Numbered from the stretch's first letter, positions 22,873 through 31,644 are shown. The stretch is 32,394 bases of DNA from Halalkalibacter akibai JCM 9157 (GCF_000513135.1 NZ_BAUV01000046.1:1-32394), one strand, 5' to 3'. Program-made: numbers and translations. Notes: generated by a model from the letters alone, not told the origin.

Positions 22873-23223
22873 TTGATTGTCAAAAGAGGCGACGTATACT
22901 TTGCAGATCTATCACCCGTTGTTGGCTCAGAGCAAGGGGGAGTTCGTCCTGTGCTCGTCATCCAAAATGATATTGGAAACAGGTTTAGCCCTACGGTCAT
23001 CGTGGCAGCGATCACTGCTCAAATCCAAAAGGCGAAGTTACCGACGCATGTGGAAATTAATGCGAAAAGGTATGGATTTGACCGTGATTCCGTTATCTTG
23101 CTCGAACAAGTTCGAACGATTGATAAACAAAGGTTAACAGATAAGATTACACATTTAGACGATGATATGATGAATCGTGTGAATGATGCACTCTTCATAA
23201 GTTTAGGACTTATTGATTTTTAA
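22873..23223 (+). CDS. ndoA: Endoribonuclease toxin EndoA (MazF/PemK family)
   Basis: mRNA-cleaving toxin of 116 residues, near-identical in motif order to B. subtilis NdoA. The catalytic residues Arg25 (GGVRPVLVI) and Thr48 (VAAITAQ) are in place, and the C-terminal HLDDDMM...[11 protein letters not shown] is typical. The TTG start is the same as in several Bacillus genomes; GGGGTG in the antitoxin 3' end serves as ribosome site, which couples the toxin to antitoxin translation. A terminator follows, so the rsb genes have their own promoter. Confidence 0.96.
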   Translation: MIVKRGDVYFADLSPVVGSEQGGVRPVLVIQNDIGNRFSPTVIVAAITAQIQKAKLPTHVEINAKRYGFDRDSVILLEQVRTIDKQRLTDKITHLDDDMMNRVNDALFISLGLIDF

Positions 23224-23234
23224 TACGTTAAAGT

Positions 23235-23264
23235 AAACCTCATTGATTATAATGAGGTTTTTTG
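23235..23264 (+). terminator. Intrinsic terminator after ndoA
   Basis: AAACCTCATT (23235-23244) and AATGAGGTTT (23251-23260), perfect 10-bp stem with a 6-base loop and a T run. Confidence 0.85.
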
Positions 23265-23308
23265 CGTTATTTTGCGAGAATCTGCGACAAAATTCAATAG
23301 TTTTCGCT

Positions 23309-23337
23309 TTGCAACTCTTTTTCAATCATGAAATAAT
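23309..23337 (+). promoter_or_regulatory. Candidate sigma-A promoter of rsbRA
   Basis: TTGCAA (23309-23314), 17 bases, AATAAT (23332-23337). It is positioned to transcribe the whole rsbRSTUVW-sigB-rsbX module at a basal level. Confidence 0.5.
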
Positions 23338-23366
23338 AGAGGGAAGACCTTACAGGAGGACAAGTT

Positions 23367-24185
23367 ATGCAACCCTATATAGTTTCTTTATTAACAAATC
23401 AACGATCCAAACTGATGGAACTTTGGAAGAAAGAACTGGATATTGTCAGACAAGAAAATTATTTACACTCAGTCTCGGATTCAGTCTATGAAAATACGAA
23501 TCAAGAATTTATGCATTTTATTATTGGAATTATTGACATGGACGAAAAAGATGCAAAGGTAAAATTAAGTTCTTTTGCGGAAGATTACATTCAAAGTGGC
23601 TGGCCGCTCGCTTATTTCACACAAGGCCTTCAGGCGTTTAGAAGAGTAAATTTAGCGCTTCTTTCAGAGGGGGAGACTGACGTTGAAAATGTTCTTTCTA
23701 ATTTTACTGAGCTTGAGAATTGGATAGATCGTATCATAAATCAGCTTGTTTATGATTACACAGGATCTTGGGAAGATATTTTCGAAATGCAAAAACTCTC
23801 TTTACTCGAGTTGTCAGCCCCTTTAATTCCTGTATTTGAAGATGTTAGCGTTATGCCTTTAATTGGAACGATTGACACGGCAAGAGCTAAGTTAATTATG
23901 GAGAATTTACTCCAAGGTGTAATAGAGCACCGTTCTCAAGTGGTATTAATTGATATTACAGGTGTTCCGGTTGTTGATACGATGGTAGCTCATCATATTA
24001 TCCAAGCATCTGAAGCGGTGCGGTTAGTAGGGGCTAAATGTATTTTAGTAGGAATTCGACCTGAGATTGCTCAAACGATTGTAAACCTTGGGATTGATTT
24101 AAGTAAATTTCCTACAAAAAGCACGTTGAGAAAAGGAATTGAAACAGCCTTAGAATTAACGAATAAAAAAATGGTTGATTTGTAA
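23367..24185 (+). CDS. rsbRA: Stressosome sensor RsbRA
   Basis: Co-antagonist protein that, with RsbS, builds the stressosome and holds RsbT until stress. Residues 1-~135 form the globin-like N-terminal dimer domain exposed on the turrets; a linker helix and the STAS core follow (~145-272). The RsbT-phosphorylated residues are kept at the same numbers as in B. subtilis, Thr171 (GTIDTAR) and Thr205 (VVDTMVAHH). TACAGGAGG precedes the ATG. First gene of the sigma-B module. Confidence 0.95.
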   Translation: MQPYIVSLLTNQRSKLMELWKKELDIVRQENYLHSVSDSVYENTNQEFMHFIIGIIDMDEKDAKVKLSSFAEDYIQSGWPLAYFTQGLQAFRRVNLALLSEGETDVENVLSNFTELENWIDRIINQLVYDYTGSWEDIFEMQKLSLLELSAPLIPVFEDVSVMPLIGTIDTARAKLIMENLLQGVIEHRSQVVLIDITGVPVVDTMVAHHIIQASEAVRLVGAKCILVGIRPEIAQTIVNLGIDLSKFPTKSTLRKGIETALELTNKKMVDL

Positions 24186-24203
24186 GTTGGAGGGTACGGC
24201 AAG

Positions 24204-24560
24204 ATGAGAATTCCAATTTTGAAGTTAAGACAATATTTACTAATTAGTGTACAGGTGGAGTTAGATGACCAAACCGCTTTGCAATTTCAAGAAGATTTAT
24301 TAAATAAGATTCATTCAGAAGGCTCATTGGGTGTGGTCATTGATTTGACTTCAGTTGATATGATTGACTCTTTTATCGCAAAAGTTCTAGGGGATGTTGT
24401 CGATATGTCAAACTTGATGGGTGCAAAGGTGGTCTTGACGGGCATCCAACCAGCTGTTGCAATTACGCTGATAGACATGGGGATTACTCTTAATGAGGTT
24501 CAAACAGCGTTAGATCTTGAGCAAGGTCTAGAAAAATTGCAGCAGGAATTGGAGGGGTAA
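24204..24560 (+). CDS. rsbS: Stressosome core protein RsbS
   Basis: Single STAS-domain protein (118 residues) forming the stressosome core and main antagonist of RsbT. The phosphorylation site is Ser56 in [12 protein letters not shown] (equivalent to Ser59 of B. subtilis; this protein is three residues shorter at its N-terminus). [16 protein letters not shown] is near-invariant. The rsbT ATG is one base after the stop. Confidence 0.96.
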   Translation: MRIPILKLRQYLLISVQVELDDQTALQFQEDLLNKIHSEGSLGVVIDLTSVDMIDSFIAKVLGDVVDMSNLMGAKVVLTGIQPAVAITLIDMGITLNEVQTALDLEQGLEKLQQELEG

Positions 24561-24561
24561 G

Positions 24562-24975
24562 ATGGAAACCGAGTCCTTTGTAGAAGTGAAAAACGAGTGG
24601 GGGATTGTAGCAGCTAGACAAGCTGGTAGATCCTTATCAAAGGAAATTGGATTTGGTAGTGTTGACCAAGCTCGAATTACAACAGCCATTTCAGAGCTTG
24701 CTCGTAATATATATCTTTACGCTAAGCGAGGGAAAATTCACTTAGAACTCATTGAACAGCCTAGTAAATTAGGGATACAAAAAGGAATAAAAATTACGGC
24801 TCAGGATAACGGACCTGGAATACCAGACATAAGACAAGTAATGATGGATGGCTTTACGACATCTGGTGGTATGGGGGCGGGGTTGCCAGGGGTAAAAAGA
24901 TTGATGGATGACTTTTCAATTGAATCTATAAAAGAAGAAGGAACAACGATTATAGTAACAAAATGGCTAAGGTAA
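24562..24975 (+). CDS. rsbT: Switch kinase RsbT
   Basis: GHKL-type serine/threonine kinase (137 residues). Under stress it phosphorylates RsbS and RsbR, leaves the stressosome and activates RsbU by binding its N-terminal domain. ATP-site motifs: ISELARNIYLYA (N box), QDNGPGIPD (G1) and GGMGAGLPGVKRL (G2). It begins 2 bases after rsbS, so expression of the two is coupled. Confidence 0.95.
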   Translation: METESFVEVKNEWGIVAARQAGRSLSKEIGFGSVDQARITTAISELARNIYLYAKRGKIHLELIEQPSKLGIQKGIKITAQDNGPGIPDIRQVMMDGFTTSGGMGAGLPGVKRLMDDFSIESIKEEGTTIIVTKWLR

Positions 24976-24996
24976 TTCCAATAAAGGAGGCTTTCT

Positions 24997-26007
24997 GTGA
25001 GAATGTCTGTCCAAGATATAAAAGAGACATATAGACGTATTTTACAAACCTTTCTTCACCGGAAAAGTGAGCAAGGTTTGTATGAAGCGCAGCAATTTAG
25101 CAAGGTTCTTATAGAACAACAAATATCTCCTGAGGAACTCGTCAGTATACATCGGTCGGTGCTAGAAGAGCTTTATCCGGATTTGCCAGCTGAGATTGTT
25201 GATTCCTTCGATTTGTTACTAGAAGTGATGATGGGGTATGGACTTGCTTATCGTGAGCATCAAAGTTTAAGAGATCAACAACTGGAGTTACATTCTGAGA
25301 TGGAGGTGGCTGCTACGATGCAGCAGTCATTTTTACCAGAAATTGTTCCGAGTACAGACTCTCTTGATATTGGAGTGGTGAATGTCCCTGCACATAAAAT
25401 GAGTGGCGACTATTATCATTTCATTAAAGATGAAAACGGCTGTGTTGGAATTGCAATCGCTGATATAATTGGTAAAGGTGTGCCGGCGGCGTTGTGTATG
25501 TCGATGATCAAGTATGCGATGGATAGTTTGCCGGAACAACGTCTTCAACCAGCTGCTTTATTAGAAAACTTAAATAGAGTTGTTGAGCAGAATGTTCATG
25601 ATAGTATGTTTATTACGATGATGTATGGTTCTTATGATCCGAAAACACATGAATTTCATTATGCTGGTGCTGGTCATGAACCGGGTTTTTTCTTTCGGGC
25701 GAAAGAAAATAAGTTTGAAGAGTTACAAGCGAAAGGAATTGTTCTTGGTGTAACGAGAAACCCTACTTTTAGAGAATACTGTAAAAAAATAGAGGTCGGA
25801 GATTTTATTGTTTTTCTCTCTGATGGTGTGACAGAGTGCAGAATTGGCGACGACTTCATTGAACGTGAAGAAATTGTTCAGTTGATAAGAGAATATATGC
25901 ACATGCCTGCTCAGGAATTGGTTGAATGTGTTTATGATGAGCTTGTAAAACTTCAAAACTTTTCATTAAGAGATGATTTTACATTAATGATTATTAAACG
26001 GGTTTAA
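24997..26007 (+). CDS. rsbU: RsbV-P phosphatase RsbU
   Basis: PP2C-type phosphatase (336 residues) that dephosphorylates RsbV once RsbT binds. Residues 1-~85 are the helical RsbT-binding domain; a short coiled linker (~90-115) precedes the PP2C domain. Metal and catalytic motifs: MSGDYYHF, IAIADIIGKGVPAAL, YAGAGHEPG, VFLSDGVTE and LRDDFTLMI. The start is a GTG, 6 bases after AAAGGAGG; the ATG at 25003 is 12 bases away and less likely. The stop codon overlaps the -35 box of the sigma-B promoter for the next genes. Confidence 0.95.
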   Translation: MRMSVQDIKETYRRILQTFLHRKSEQGLYEAQQFSKVLIEQQISPEELVSIHRSVLEELYPDLPAEIVDSFDLLLEVMMGYGLAYREHQSLRDQQLELHSEMEVAATMQQSFLPEIVPSTDSLDIGVVNVPAHKMSGDYYHFIKDENGCVGIAIADIIGKGVPAALCMSMIKYAMDSLPEQRLQPAALLENLNRVVEQNVHDSMFITMMYGSYDPKTHEFHYAGAGHEPGFFFRAKENKFEELQAKGIVLGVTRNPTFREYCKKIEVGDFIVFLSDGVTECRIGDDFIEREEIVQLIREYMHMPAQELVECVYDELVKLQNFSLRDDFTLMIIKRV

Positions 26008-26027
26008 ACATGTAATTTACGTGGTAT
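26002..26027 (+). promoter_or_regulatory. Sigma-B-type promoter of rsbV-rsbW-sigB-rsbX
   Basis: GTTTAA (26002-26007) matches the sigma-B -35 consensus, and TGGTAT (26022-26027) the -10 GGGTAT at 5 of 6, with a 14-base spacer. It gives positive autoregulation of the last four genes, as in B. subtilis. Confidence 0.8.
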
Positions 26028-26061
26028 AGACTATTGTATTGATTTGAGGAGGGGAATTAAG

Positions 26062-26385
26062 TTGAATTTATTAGTCCGTAAAGAACAATTAGATCATACA
26101 ACCATCTTATATTTATCAGGTGAAATTGATGCTTATACTGCTCCGAAATTAAGAGAGGAATTAACGCCTCTTACCGAGTTGGGCAACAGTGTTAAAGTTG
26201 ACTTGTCGGATGTTCATTATATTGACAGTACAGGCTTGGGAATTTTTATAGGGGCGCTAAAAGCAACTCATATTCACAAAGGTGATTTTATTCTTACAGG
26301 AATGTCGGAACGAATTAAAAGGCTTTTTACGATCACTGGTTTAAATGAAGTCATTACGATTGAGGAGGGGGAAACAACTAAATGA
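26062..26385 (+). CDS. rsbV: Anti-anti-sigma factor RsbV
   Basis: Single STAS protein (107 residues). Unphosphorylated it binds RsbW and frees sigma-B. The RsbW-phosphorylated serine is Ser56 in HYIDSTGLGIF, the same number as in B. subtilis when the TTG at 26062 is taken as start. That TTG lies 7 bases after GAGGAGGGG, while the in-frame TTG at 26044 precedes the ribosome site. Its stop overlaps the rsbW start by 4 bases (ATGA). Confidence 0.95.
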   Translation: MNLLVRKEQLDHTTILYLSGEIDAYTAPKLREELTPLTELGNSVKVDLSDVHYIDSTGLGIFIGALKATHIHKGDFILTGMSERIKRLFTITGLNEVITIEEGETTK

Positions 26386-26867
26386 ATCGACATGAGGCAG
26401 ATCACATACAAATGACTGTACCTGCAAAGCCTGAATATGTAGGGGTAGTTCGTTTGACTGTTTCTGGAATTGCGAATCGTATTGGATTTAGCTACGACGA
26501 CATTGAAGATATGAAAATTGCGATTGCAGAAGCGTGTACAAACGTTGTAAATCATGCATATGAGGAAGGGGGAATCATGAATATTTCCTATTACTTATAT
26601 GAAGAACGCTTAGAAATAGTTGTAGCGGATAGAGGGCAGAGCTTTGATGTCGGGTCTGTGCGAGATCATCTTGGGCCAATAGATGCGGATCAGCCAGTTA
26701 CTGATCTTAAAGAAGGTGGTTTGGGTCTTTTCCTTATTAACACATTAATGGATAAGGTTGAAATCATTAACGAATCAGGTATTGTCCTTGTTATGACGAA
26801 GTTCCTTCATGGAGATGAGGTGGAACCACATGTCGCACGAGTCACAGAAGCACAACCAGAACAATGA
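26382..26867 (+). CDS. rsbW: Anti-sigma factor and kinase RsbW
   Basis: GHKL kinase (161 residues) that either holds sigma-B or phosphorylates RsbV. ATP-site motifs: IAEACTNVVNHAY (N box), VADRGQSFDVG (G1) and EGGLGLFLINTLMD (G2). It overlaps rsbV by 4 bases and its 3' end overlaps sigB by 38 bases, a tight arrangement that keeps anti-sigma and sigma factor in balance. Confidence 0.96.
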   Translation: MNRHEADHIQMTVPAKPEYVGVVRLTVSGIANRIGFSYDDIEDMKIAIAEACTNVVNHAYEEGGIMNISYYLYEERLEIVVADRGQSFDVGSVRDHLGPIDADQPVTDLKEGGLGLFLINTLMDKVEIINESGIVLVMTKFLHGDEVEPHVARVTEAQPEQ

Positions 26868-27615
26868 TGAAGTATATATATGGATTCATGACTATCAACA
26901 AAATGAGGATTCGACCTCACAATTAAAGCTTGTTAAACATTATGAAGCTCTTGTCAGATCTCTTTCAAGGAAATTCTCTAAAGGGCGGGATTATGAAGAA
27001 GATATGTTTCAGGTCGGTATGGTAGGGCTACTCGCTGCGTTGAATCGTTATGATGCCAGTTTTGGAAGAAGTTTCGAATCGTTTGCTGTCCCCACGATTG
27101 TTGGAGAAATTAAGCGATATATTCGTGATAAAACATGGAGTGTGCATGTCCCGAGACGTATTAAAGAATTAGGTCCAAAAATCAAGCGGGCAGTTGAGAC
27201 TCTGACAGCTGAATTACAAAGATCTCCATTAGTCCATGAAATAGCTGAGGTTTTAGAAGTAACAGAAGAAGAAGTGCTTGAAACAATGGAAATGTCTAAG
27301 AGTTATCAAGCTTTGTCGGTTGACCGTTCTTTAGAGGCAGACCAAGAAGGTGGAGAAGTAACGTTATTAGATCTTGTTGGAGAAACTGAGAATGGATATG
27401 AAGAGGCAGATCAAAAAATGTTGCTGGAAAAAGCCTTTGCCGTCTTGAGTGAACGCGAAAAGGAAATACTTGAATATACGTATTTTAATAATTATAGTCA
27501 AAAAGAAACGGGTGAGAAACTAGGGATTTCGCAAATGCATGTTTCTCGTTTGCAACGAAGAGCACTTGAGAAACTTAGGGAATCGATCAAGATAGAGCCG
27601 TCGGAGATTTTGTAA
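26830..27615 (+). CDS. sigB: General stress sigma factor SigB
   Basis: Sigma-70 family factor (261 residues) directing RNA polymerase to general-stress promoters. Region 2: DYEEDMFQVGMVGLLAALNR and SFESFAVPTIVGEIKRYIRD. Region 3: SVHVPRRIKELGPKIKRAVE. Region 4: LSEREKEILEYTYFNNYS, with helix-turn-helix ETGEKLGISQMHVSRLQRRA. The ATG at 26809 is in frame, but GAGGTGG at 26817 fits the ATG at 26830, which also gives the usual ~262-residue length. The stop overlaps the rsbX start (TAATG). Confidence 0.96.
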   Translation: MSHESQKHNQNNDEVYIWIHDYQQNEDSTSQLKLVKHYEALVRSLSRKFSKGRDYEEDMFQVGMVGLLAALNRYDASFGRSFESFAVPTIVGEIKRYIRDKTWSVHVPRRIKELGPKIKRAVETLTAELQRSPLVHEIAEVLEVTEEEVLETMEMSKSYQALSVDRSLEADQEGGEVTLLDLVGETENGYEEADQKMLLEKAFAVLSEREKEILEYTYFNNYSQKETGEKLGISQMHVSRLQRRALEKLRESIKIEPSEIL

Positions 27616-28211
27616 TGTCGACTTACTATAATGATCAAAAAATTGAAGTTTTAGCATTTGAACAAGCGAAGTCGGGTAATGTGTGTTCTGGTGATGCCTA
27701 TACAGTCATTCAAACAACTAACTATACAATCTGTGCTGTTGTCGATGGCTTGGGTAGTGGTGAAGGAGCATTGCAATCCGCTAAGGCATGCGTGGCTGCG
27801 ATTCACTCTTTTCAAAATGAGAGTGTAGGATCAATGATTACAGCTTGTAATCAAGCTATGTATAATAAGCGAGGCGCAGTTGTGACGATCATTAAATTTG
27901 AGTACTCAACTAAAAAGCTTAGTTATTGTAATCATGGAAACATCGGCTTTGCTCTTTATGGTGTGGATGGGACAACCATTCAACCTGTACCTACAAGGGG
28001 ATTTCTGTCAGGGAAGAAGCTGTCTGTAAAGAGTTCGACGTATTCTTATTCAAATGGTAGCACGTTCATATTGTATTCTGACGGTGTGAAGCACCGTCCT
28101 GATAAGAAGATCTTAGCTAAGATTGGGTCACTTAAAAAAGATAAAGATGTATTTTTTGAAAAAAGTGAAGCGCAAGATGATGTAACGATGTTAATTGGGA
28201 AAATATATTAA
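27615..28211 (+). CDS. rsbX: Stressosome feedback phosphatase RsbX
   Basis: Small PP2C-type phosphatase (198 residues) that removes phosphate from RsbS and RsbR and so returns the stressosome to rest. PP2C motifs: VVDGLGSGEGAL, FILYSDGVKH and AQDDVTMLIG. It is co-translated with sigB (TAATG) and is the last gene of the module, so sigma-B raises its own shut-off. A long terminator follows. Confidence 0.94.
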   Translation: MSTYYNDQKIEVLAFEQAKSGNVCSGDAYTVIQTTNYTICAVVDGLGSGEGALQSAKACVAAIHSFQNESVGSMITACNQAMYNKRGAVVTIIKFEYSTKKLSYCNHGNIGFALYGVDGTTIQPVPTRGFLSGKKLSVKSSTYSYSNGSTFILYSDGVKHRPDKKILAKIGSLKKDKDVFFEKSEAQDDVTMLIGKIY

Positions 28212-28213
28212 AG

Positions 28214-28268
28214 AGGTAATTTGAAATAGATCTAGAAATTAAGAATCTATTTTAAGTTACCTTTTTTT
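28214..28268 (+). terminator. Intrinsic terminator of the sigma-B module
   Basis: An 18-bp stem (28214-28231 with 28245-28262, two wobble pairs, 13-base loop) followed by seven T. Confidence 0.9.
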
Positions 28269-28314
28269 ACTTATGCTATGATTACTATATTCTATCTTTT
28301 AATGAGGTGTTGGA

Positions 28315-30495
28315 ATGAACGAGGATAAGCAAAACCAAACGATCCTATCAATAGCGAAAGAATTAAACGTAAAGCAAAGTTACATAGAGCAGTTAATTAA
28401 ACTTGTCGATGAGGGAAATACTGTTCCTTTTATTGCTAGGTACAGAAAAGAGATGACAGGTGGCCTTGATGAAGTTCAAATCCGTAAAACGGTCGAACAG
28501 TGGGAGTATGCTAAACAGTTAGCGAATCGTCAGGGCGAAGTGATTCGTTTGATCGATGAGCAAGGAAAATTGACTGATGAACTTCAGCTTAAAATAGAAA
28601 ACGCGAAAAAACTTCAAGAGATTGAAGACTTATATCGACCATATAAACAAAAAAGAAGAACGAGAGCAACGGTGGCTAAAGAAAAAGGACTTGAACCATT
28701 TGCAAACTGGTTGTTTTCTTTACCGAGAGCAGGTTCGGTACAAGAAGAAGCAACTGCTTACATATCAGAAGAGCATGAACTCACAACGGTAGATGACGTA
28801 ATTCAGGGAGCAAAAGATATTATGGCAGAATGGATATCTGATGATGCGGAGCTTCGTAAGAGCATTCGCTTGCTCGGTTTTAAAGATGGAAAGATGAAAA
28901 CAACAGTTAAGGATAAAGAAGCAGATGAAAAAGCAATCTTTGAAATGTATTACGAGTATGAAGAGGGAATAAAAGCGATCGTTCCTCATCGAATTCTTGC
29001 GATGAACCGTGGTGAGAAAGAGGGAATTTTAAAAGTTGCTTTGGTATTCCCGAGTGAGAGAATTGTGGAAAATATTAAGCGGAAAACAATTAAATTTCCC
29101 AATTCACCTACTGCATCTATTGTTGCTGAAGCGATAGAAGATGGTTACAAACGCTTGATTGAGCCATCAATTGAACGTGATATTCGTAACGAGTTAACGG
29201 AAAAAGCGGAAGAGCAAGCAATCCACATTTTTTCAGAAAATTTACGGCAACTTCTGTTGCAGCCGCCGATGAAAGATAAAACGGTATTAGGGGTTGACCC
29301 AGCTTACCGAACTGGTTGTAAATTGGCTGTTGTTGATGCGACAGGAAAAGTGCTAGATATTGCTGTTATCTACCCAACGCCTCCAAAAAATGAAATAGAA
29401 AAGTCTAAAGAGGTTGTAAAAGCTTTCATAAAAAAATACTCTGTTGATATGATTGCGGTTGGTAATGGAACAGCTTCTAGAGAAACAGAACAGTTTATCT
29501 CTGATGTAATTAAGGAGCTTCCAAATTCCATTTACTATTTAATTGTAAACGAGGCGGGTGCAAGTGTTTATTCTGCTTCTGAATTAGGGAGAGAAGAGTT
29601 CCCGGATTTAAAGGTTGAAGAAAGAAGTGCGGTTTCAATTGCAAGAAGATTGCAGGATCCGTTAGCGGAGTTAGTTAAAATTGACCCTAAATCTGTGGGT
29701 GTTGGCCAGTATCAACACGATGTATCGCAAAAACGTTTGAATGAATCATTAACTTTTGTAGTTGAAACAGCCGTTAACCAAGTTGGGGTTAATGTAAATA
29801 CAGCTTCCGTTTCCTTGTTGCAGTATGTAGCGGGTCTATCAAAAGCTGTTGCGACCAATATTGTTAAACGTCGTGAGGAAGAAGGACGTTTTACTAATCG
29901 AAATCAATTAAAAAAAATACCGCGTCTTGGTGCTAAAACTTACGAGCAAGCAATCGGATTTCTTCGCATTCAAGAAGGTGAGCAACCACTCGACCAAACA
30001 GCTATTCACCCTGAAAGTTATAAAGAAACAGAGAAACTTTTGAAGTTTATCGGTGCTTCTAGTAAGGATATCGGCTCGGAAAAAGTAAGAGAACAAATGC
30101 AAGCTATTAGTGTAGAAGAATTAGCCAGTGATTTAGAAATTGGTGTTCCGACGCTTAAAGATATCGTCGATAATCTTATTCGCCCATCAAGAGACCCTCG
30201 TGATGAAATAGCAAAACCACTTTTAAAACAAGACGTTTTAAAAATGGAGGACTTAAAAGTTGGAATGGAGTTACAAGGGACAGTTCGGAACGTTGTCGAT
30301 TTTGGTGCGTTTGTTGATGTTGGGGTTAAGCAAGATGGCCTTGTCCATATTTCTAAAATAACAAACCGATTTATTAAACACCCTCTAGAAGTTGTAACCG
30401 TTGGAGAGATTGTAACAGTGTGGGTTGATTCAGTTGATGTTCAAAAGGGACGAGTGTCATTGACAATGAAAAAGCCGGAAAAACAAATTTCTTAA
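28315..30495 (+). CDS. tex: Tex-like RNA-binding transcription accessory protein
   Basis: Nucleic-acid-binding protein of 726 residues (B. subtilis YdcI). Order: helical N-terminal Tex domain (1-~200; TVPFIARYRKEMTGGLDEVQ), YqgF/RNase H-like fold (~325-450; GVDPAYRTGCKLAVVDATGK, AVGNGTASRETE), helix-hairpin-helix repeats (~490-565) and a C-terminal S1 domain (~650-720; GTVRNVVDFGAFVDVGVKQD). Tex affects transcription, stress tolerance and toxin expression in several bacteria; its exact biochemical role is unsettled. The ATG follows GAGGTG. It ends in a bidirectional terminator shared with cmpA. Confidence 0.95.
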   Translation: MNEDKQNQTILSIAKELNVKQSYIEQLIKLVDEGNTVPFIARYRKEMTGGLDEVQIRKTVEQWEYAKQLANRQGEVIRLIDEQGKLTDELQLKIENAKKLQEIEDLYRPYKQKRRTRATVAKEKGLEPFANWLFSLPRAGSVQEEATAYISEEHELTTVDDVIQGAKDIMAEWISDDAELRKSIRLLGFKDGKMKTTVKDKEADEKAIFEMYYEYEEGIKAIVPHRILAMNRGEKEGILKVALVFPSERIVENIKRKTIKFPNSPTASIVAEAIEDGYKRLIEPSIERDIRNELTEKAEEQAIHIFSENLRQLLLQPPMKDKTVLGVDPAYRTGCKLAVVDATGKVLDIAVIYPTPPKNEIEKSKEVVKAFIKKYSVDMIAVGNGTASRETEQFISDVIKELPNSIYYLIVNEAGASVYSASELGREEFPDLKVEERSAVSIARRLQDPLAELVKIDPKSVGVGQYQHDVSQKRLNESLTFVVETAVNQVGVNVNTASVSLLQYVAGLSKAVATNIVKRREEEGRFTNRNQLKKIPRLGAKTYEQAIGFLRIQEGEQPLDQTAIHPESYKETEKLLKFIGASSKDIGSEKVREQMQAISVEELASDLEIGVPTLKDIVDNLIRPSRDPRDEIAKPLLKQDVLKMEDLKVGMELQGTVRNVVDFGAFVDVGVKQDGLVHISKITNRFIKHPLEVVTVGEIVTVWVDSVDVQKGRVSLTMKKPEKQIS

Positions 30496-30498
30496 TTG

Positions 30499-30540
30499 AA
30501 AAAAGGTGACAGAACGAAATTCGTTCGTCACCTTTTATTT
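30499..30540. terminator. Bidirectional terminator, tex and cmpA
   Basis: AAAAGGTGAC (30501-30510) pairs with GTCACCTTTT, and GAACG with CGTTC inside it, with a one-base bulge. T runs occur on both strands. The cmpA stop codon lies at its edge. Confidence 0.88.
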
Positions 30541-30664
30541 AAGATTGGACTTCTTCTGTTTCTCGTTCCTTGTAGTAAAACCAACATTGGTTAAGTACCT
30601 TGATTTGATATCTGTCTTTGTCTAAATAAGCTTGCTTTAGTTGTTGTCTTAGCCACGTTGGCAT
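30539..30664 (-). CDS. cmpA: Cortex morphogenetic protein CmpA
   Basis: A 41-residue sporulation protein. The sequence MPTWLRQQLKQAYLDKDRYQ, then IKVLNQCWFYYKERETEEV, matches the Bacillus CmpA pattern (MPxWLxxQ...KDxYQIKxLNQCW) and the location between tex and the SprT-like gene matches B. subtilis. CmpA helps degrade the coat protein SpoIVA via ClpXP when spore assembly fails. GGAGATGG precedes the ATG on the minus strand. A mother-cell sigma-E promoter would be expected in the 85-base gap to the next gene; I could not see one with confidence. Confidence 0.9.
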   Translation of the reverse strand: MPTWLRQQLKQAYLDKDRYQIKVLNQCWFYYKERETEEVQS

Positions 30665-30750
30665 AGGCAACCATCTCCTTAACAACTTACTTGATTTAGA
30701 TTAGTATATGTAAGAGGGTTTGTCATAGTTGAACGATTGGAGAAGAATTT

Positions 30751-31221
30751 ATGGGTGAAAACCAAATATTTATGTCAGATGAACAGTTACAACGGTTAGT
30801 TGAGCAAATTTCTTTGGAGTCTTTCGGCTTGTCTTTTAATCATCAAGCTTGTTTTAATAAGCGTCTTCGTACAACGGGGGGGCGTTACCTACTTAGAAGT
30901 CACAACATCGAAATTAATCCTAAGCAGCTTCAATATTATGGTGAAAAGGCGCTAGTGGGTATTATTAAACATGAATTGTGTCATTATCATCTTCATTTGC
31001 AGGGGAAAGGCTACCAGCATCGGGACGATGATTTTAAATGGCTGATGTCAAAAGTAGGGGCACCGAGATTTTGTGATGTTATCCCCGGTGTTCAAAATGT
31101 AACAAAGACATTACATCGTTATCAGTGCCTAGCTTGCGGACTTCAATATAATCGTAAACGCAAAATTGATGTGCGAAAGTATGTATGTGGAAAGTGTAAA
31201 GGGAAGCTCGAAAAAAAATAA
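30751..31221 (+). CDS. SprT-family zinc metalloprotease-like protein
   Basis: Protein of 156 residues, equivalent to B. subtilis YdcK. The metalloprotease motif HExxH is present as [10 protein letters not shown] (His, Glu, His), and the C-terminus is a zinc ribbon with two Cys pairs, YQCLACG and YVCGKCKG. The family is related to the protease domain of Spartan/SprT; the bacterial substrate is unknown. Its ribosome site is GGAGAAG, 6 bases before the ATG. A weak promoter (TTAACA 30679-30684, TAGTAT 30702-30707) is possible. It precedes the tRNA cluster as in B. subtilis. Confidence 0.9.
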   Translation: MGENQIFMSDEQLQRLVEQISLESFGLSFNHQACFNKRLRTTGGRYLLRSHNIEINPKQLQYYGEKALVGIIKHELCHYHLHLQGKGYQHRDDDFKWLMSKVGAPRFCDVIPGVQNVTKTLHRYQCLACGLQYNRKRKIDVRKYVCGKCKGKLEKK

Positions 31222-31301
31222 AAAAATGCTCTTGCATTTCTAAATAAGCCTATGATATATTATAGAAGTCGCTGAGCGAGTCAGTGACAAATAATAAAAA
31301 G

Positions 31302-31330
31302 TTGACAAGTATTGAGTATTATATTAATAT
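31302..31330 (+). promoter_or_regulatory. Strong promoter of the tRNA cluster
   Basis: Consensus TTGACA (31302-31307), 17 bases, TAATAT (31325-31330). The predicted start is about 13 bases before tRNA-Asn. An imperfect hairpin (GTCGCTGA/TCAGTGAC, near 31268-31289) lies upstream of it. Confidence 0.8.
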
Positions 31331-31349
31331 ACTTAAAGTCAATAAATAT

Positions 31350-31424
31350 TCCACAGTAGCTCAGTGGTAGAGCAATCGGCTGTTAACCGATCGGTCGTAG
31401 GTTCGAGTCCTACCTGTGGAGCCA
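31350..31424 (+). tRNA. tRNA-Asn (GTT)
   Basis: 75 bases. The acceptor arm TCCACAG/CTGTGGA closes, the anticodon loop carries GTT, GGTTCGAGTCC is the T arm, and CCA is encoded. First gene of the cluster. Confidence 0.96.
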
Positions 31425-31425
31425 T

Positions 31426-31516
31426 GGAGAAGTACCCAAGTGGCTGAAGGGGCGCCCCTGCTAAGGGTGTAGGTCGTTTACGCGGCGCGAGGGTTCAAAT
31501 CCCTCCTTCTCCGCCA
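31426..31516 (+). tRNA. tRNA-Ser (GCT)
   Basis: 91 bases with the long variable arm of a class II tRNA. Acceptor GGAGAAG/CTTCTCC, anticodon GCT, CCA encoded. It follows tRNA-Asn after one base. Confidence 0.95.
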
Positions 31517-31534
31517 TTGTTTTATTTTTAAAGT

Positions 31535-31609
31535 GGCCCGTTGGTCAAGCGGTTAAGACACCGCCCTTTCACGGCGGTAACACGGGTTCGAATCCCGTAC
31601 GGGTCACCA
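31535..31609 (+). tRNA. tRNA-Glu (TTC)
   Basis: 75 bases. Acceptor GGCCCGT/ACGGGTC (one wobble), anticodon TTC in CCTTTCAC, T arm GGGTTCGAATCCC, CCA encoded. Confidence 0.95.
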
Positions 31610-31644
31610 ATCTATTTTTATTAAATAGCTAACTAGGTTAATAT

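Noticed and set aside
22877-23137. Second plus-strand frame inside ndoA
   Set aside because: It overlaps the near-invariant EndoA gene in another frame and has no recognisable product.
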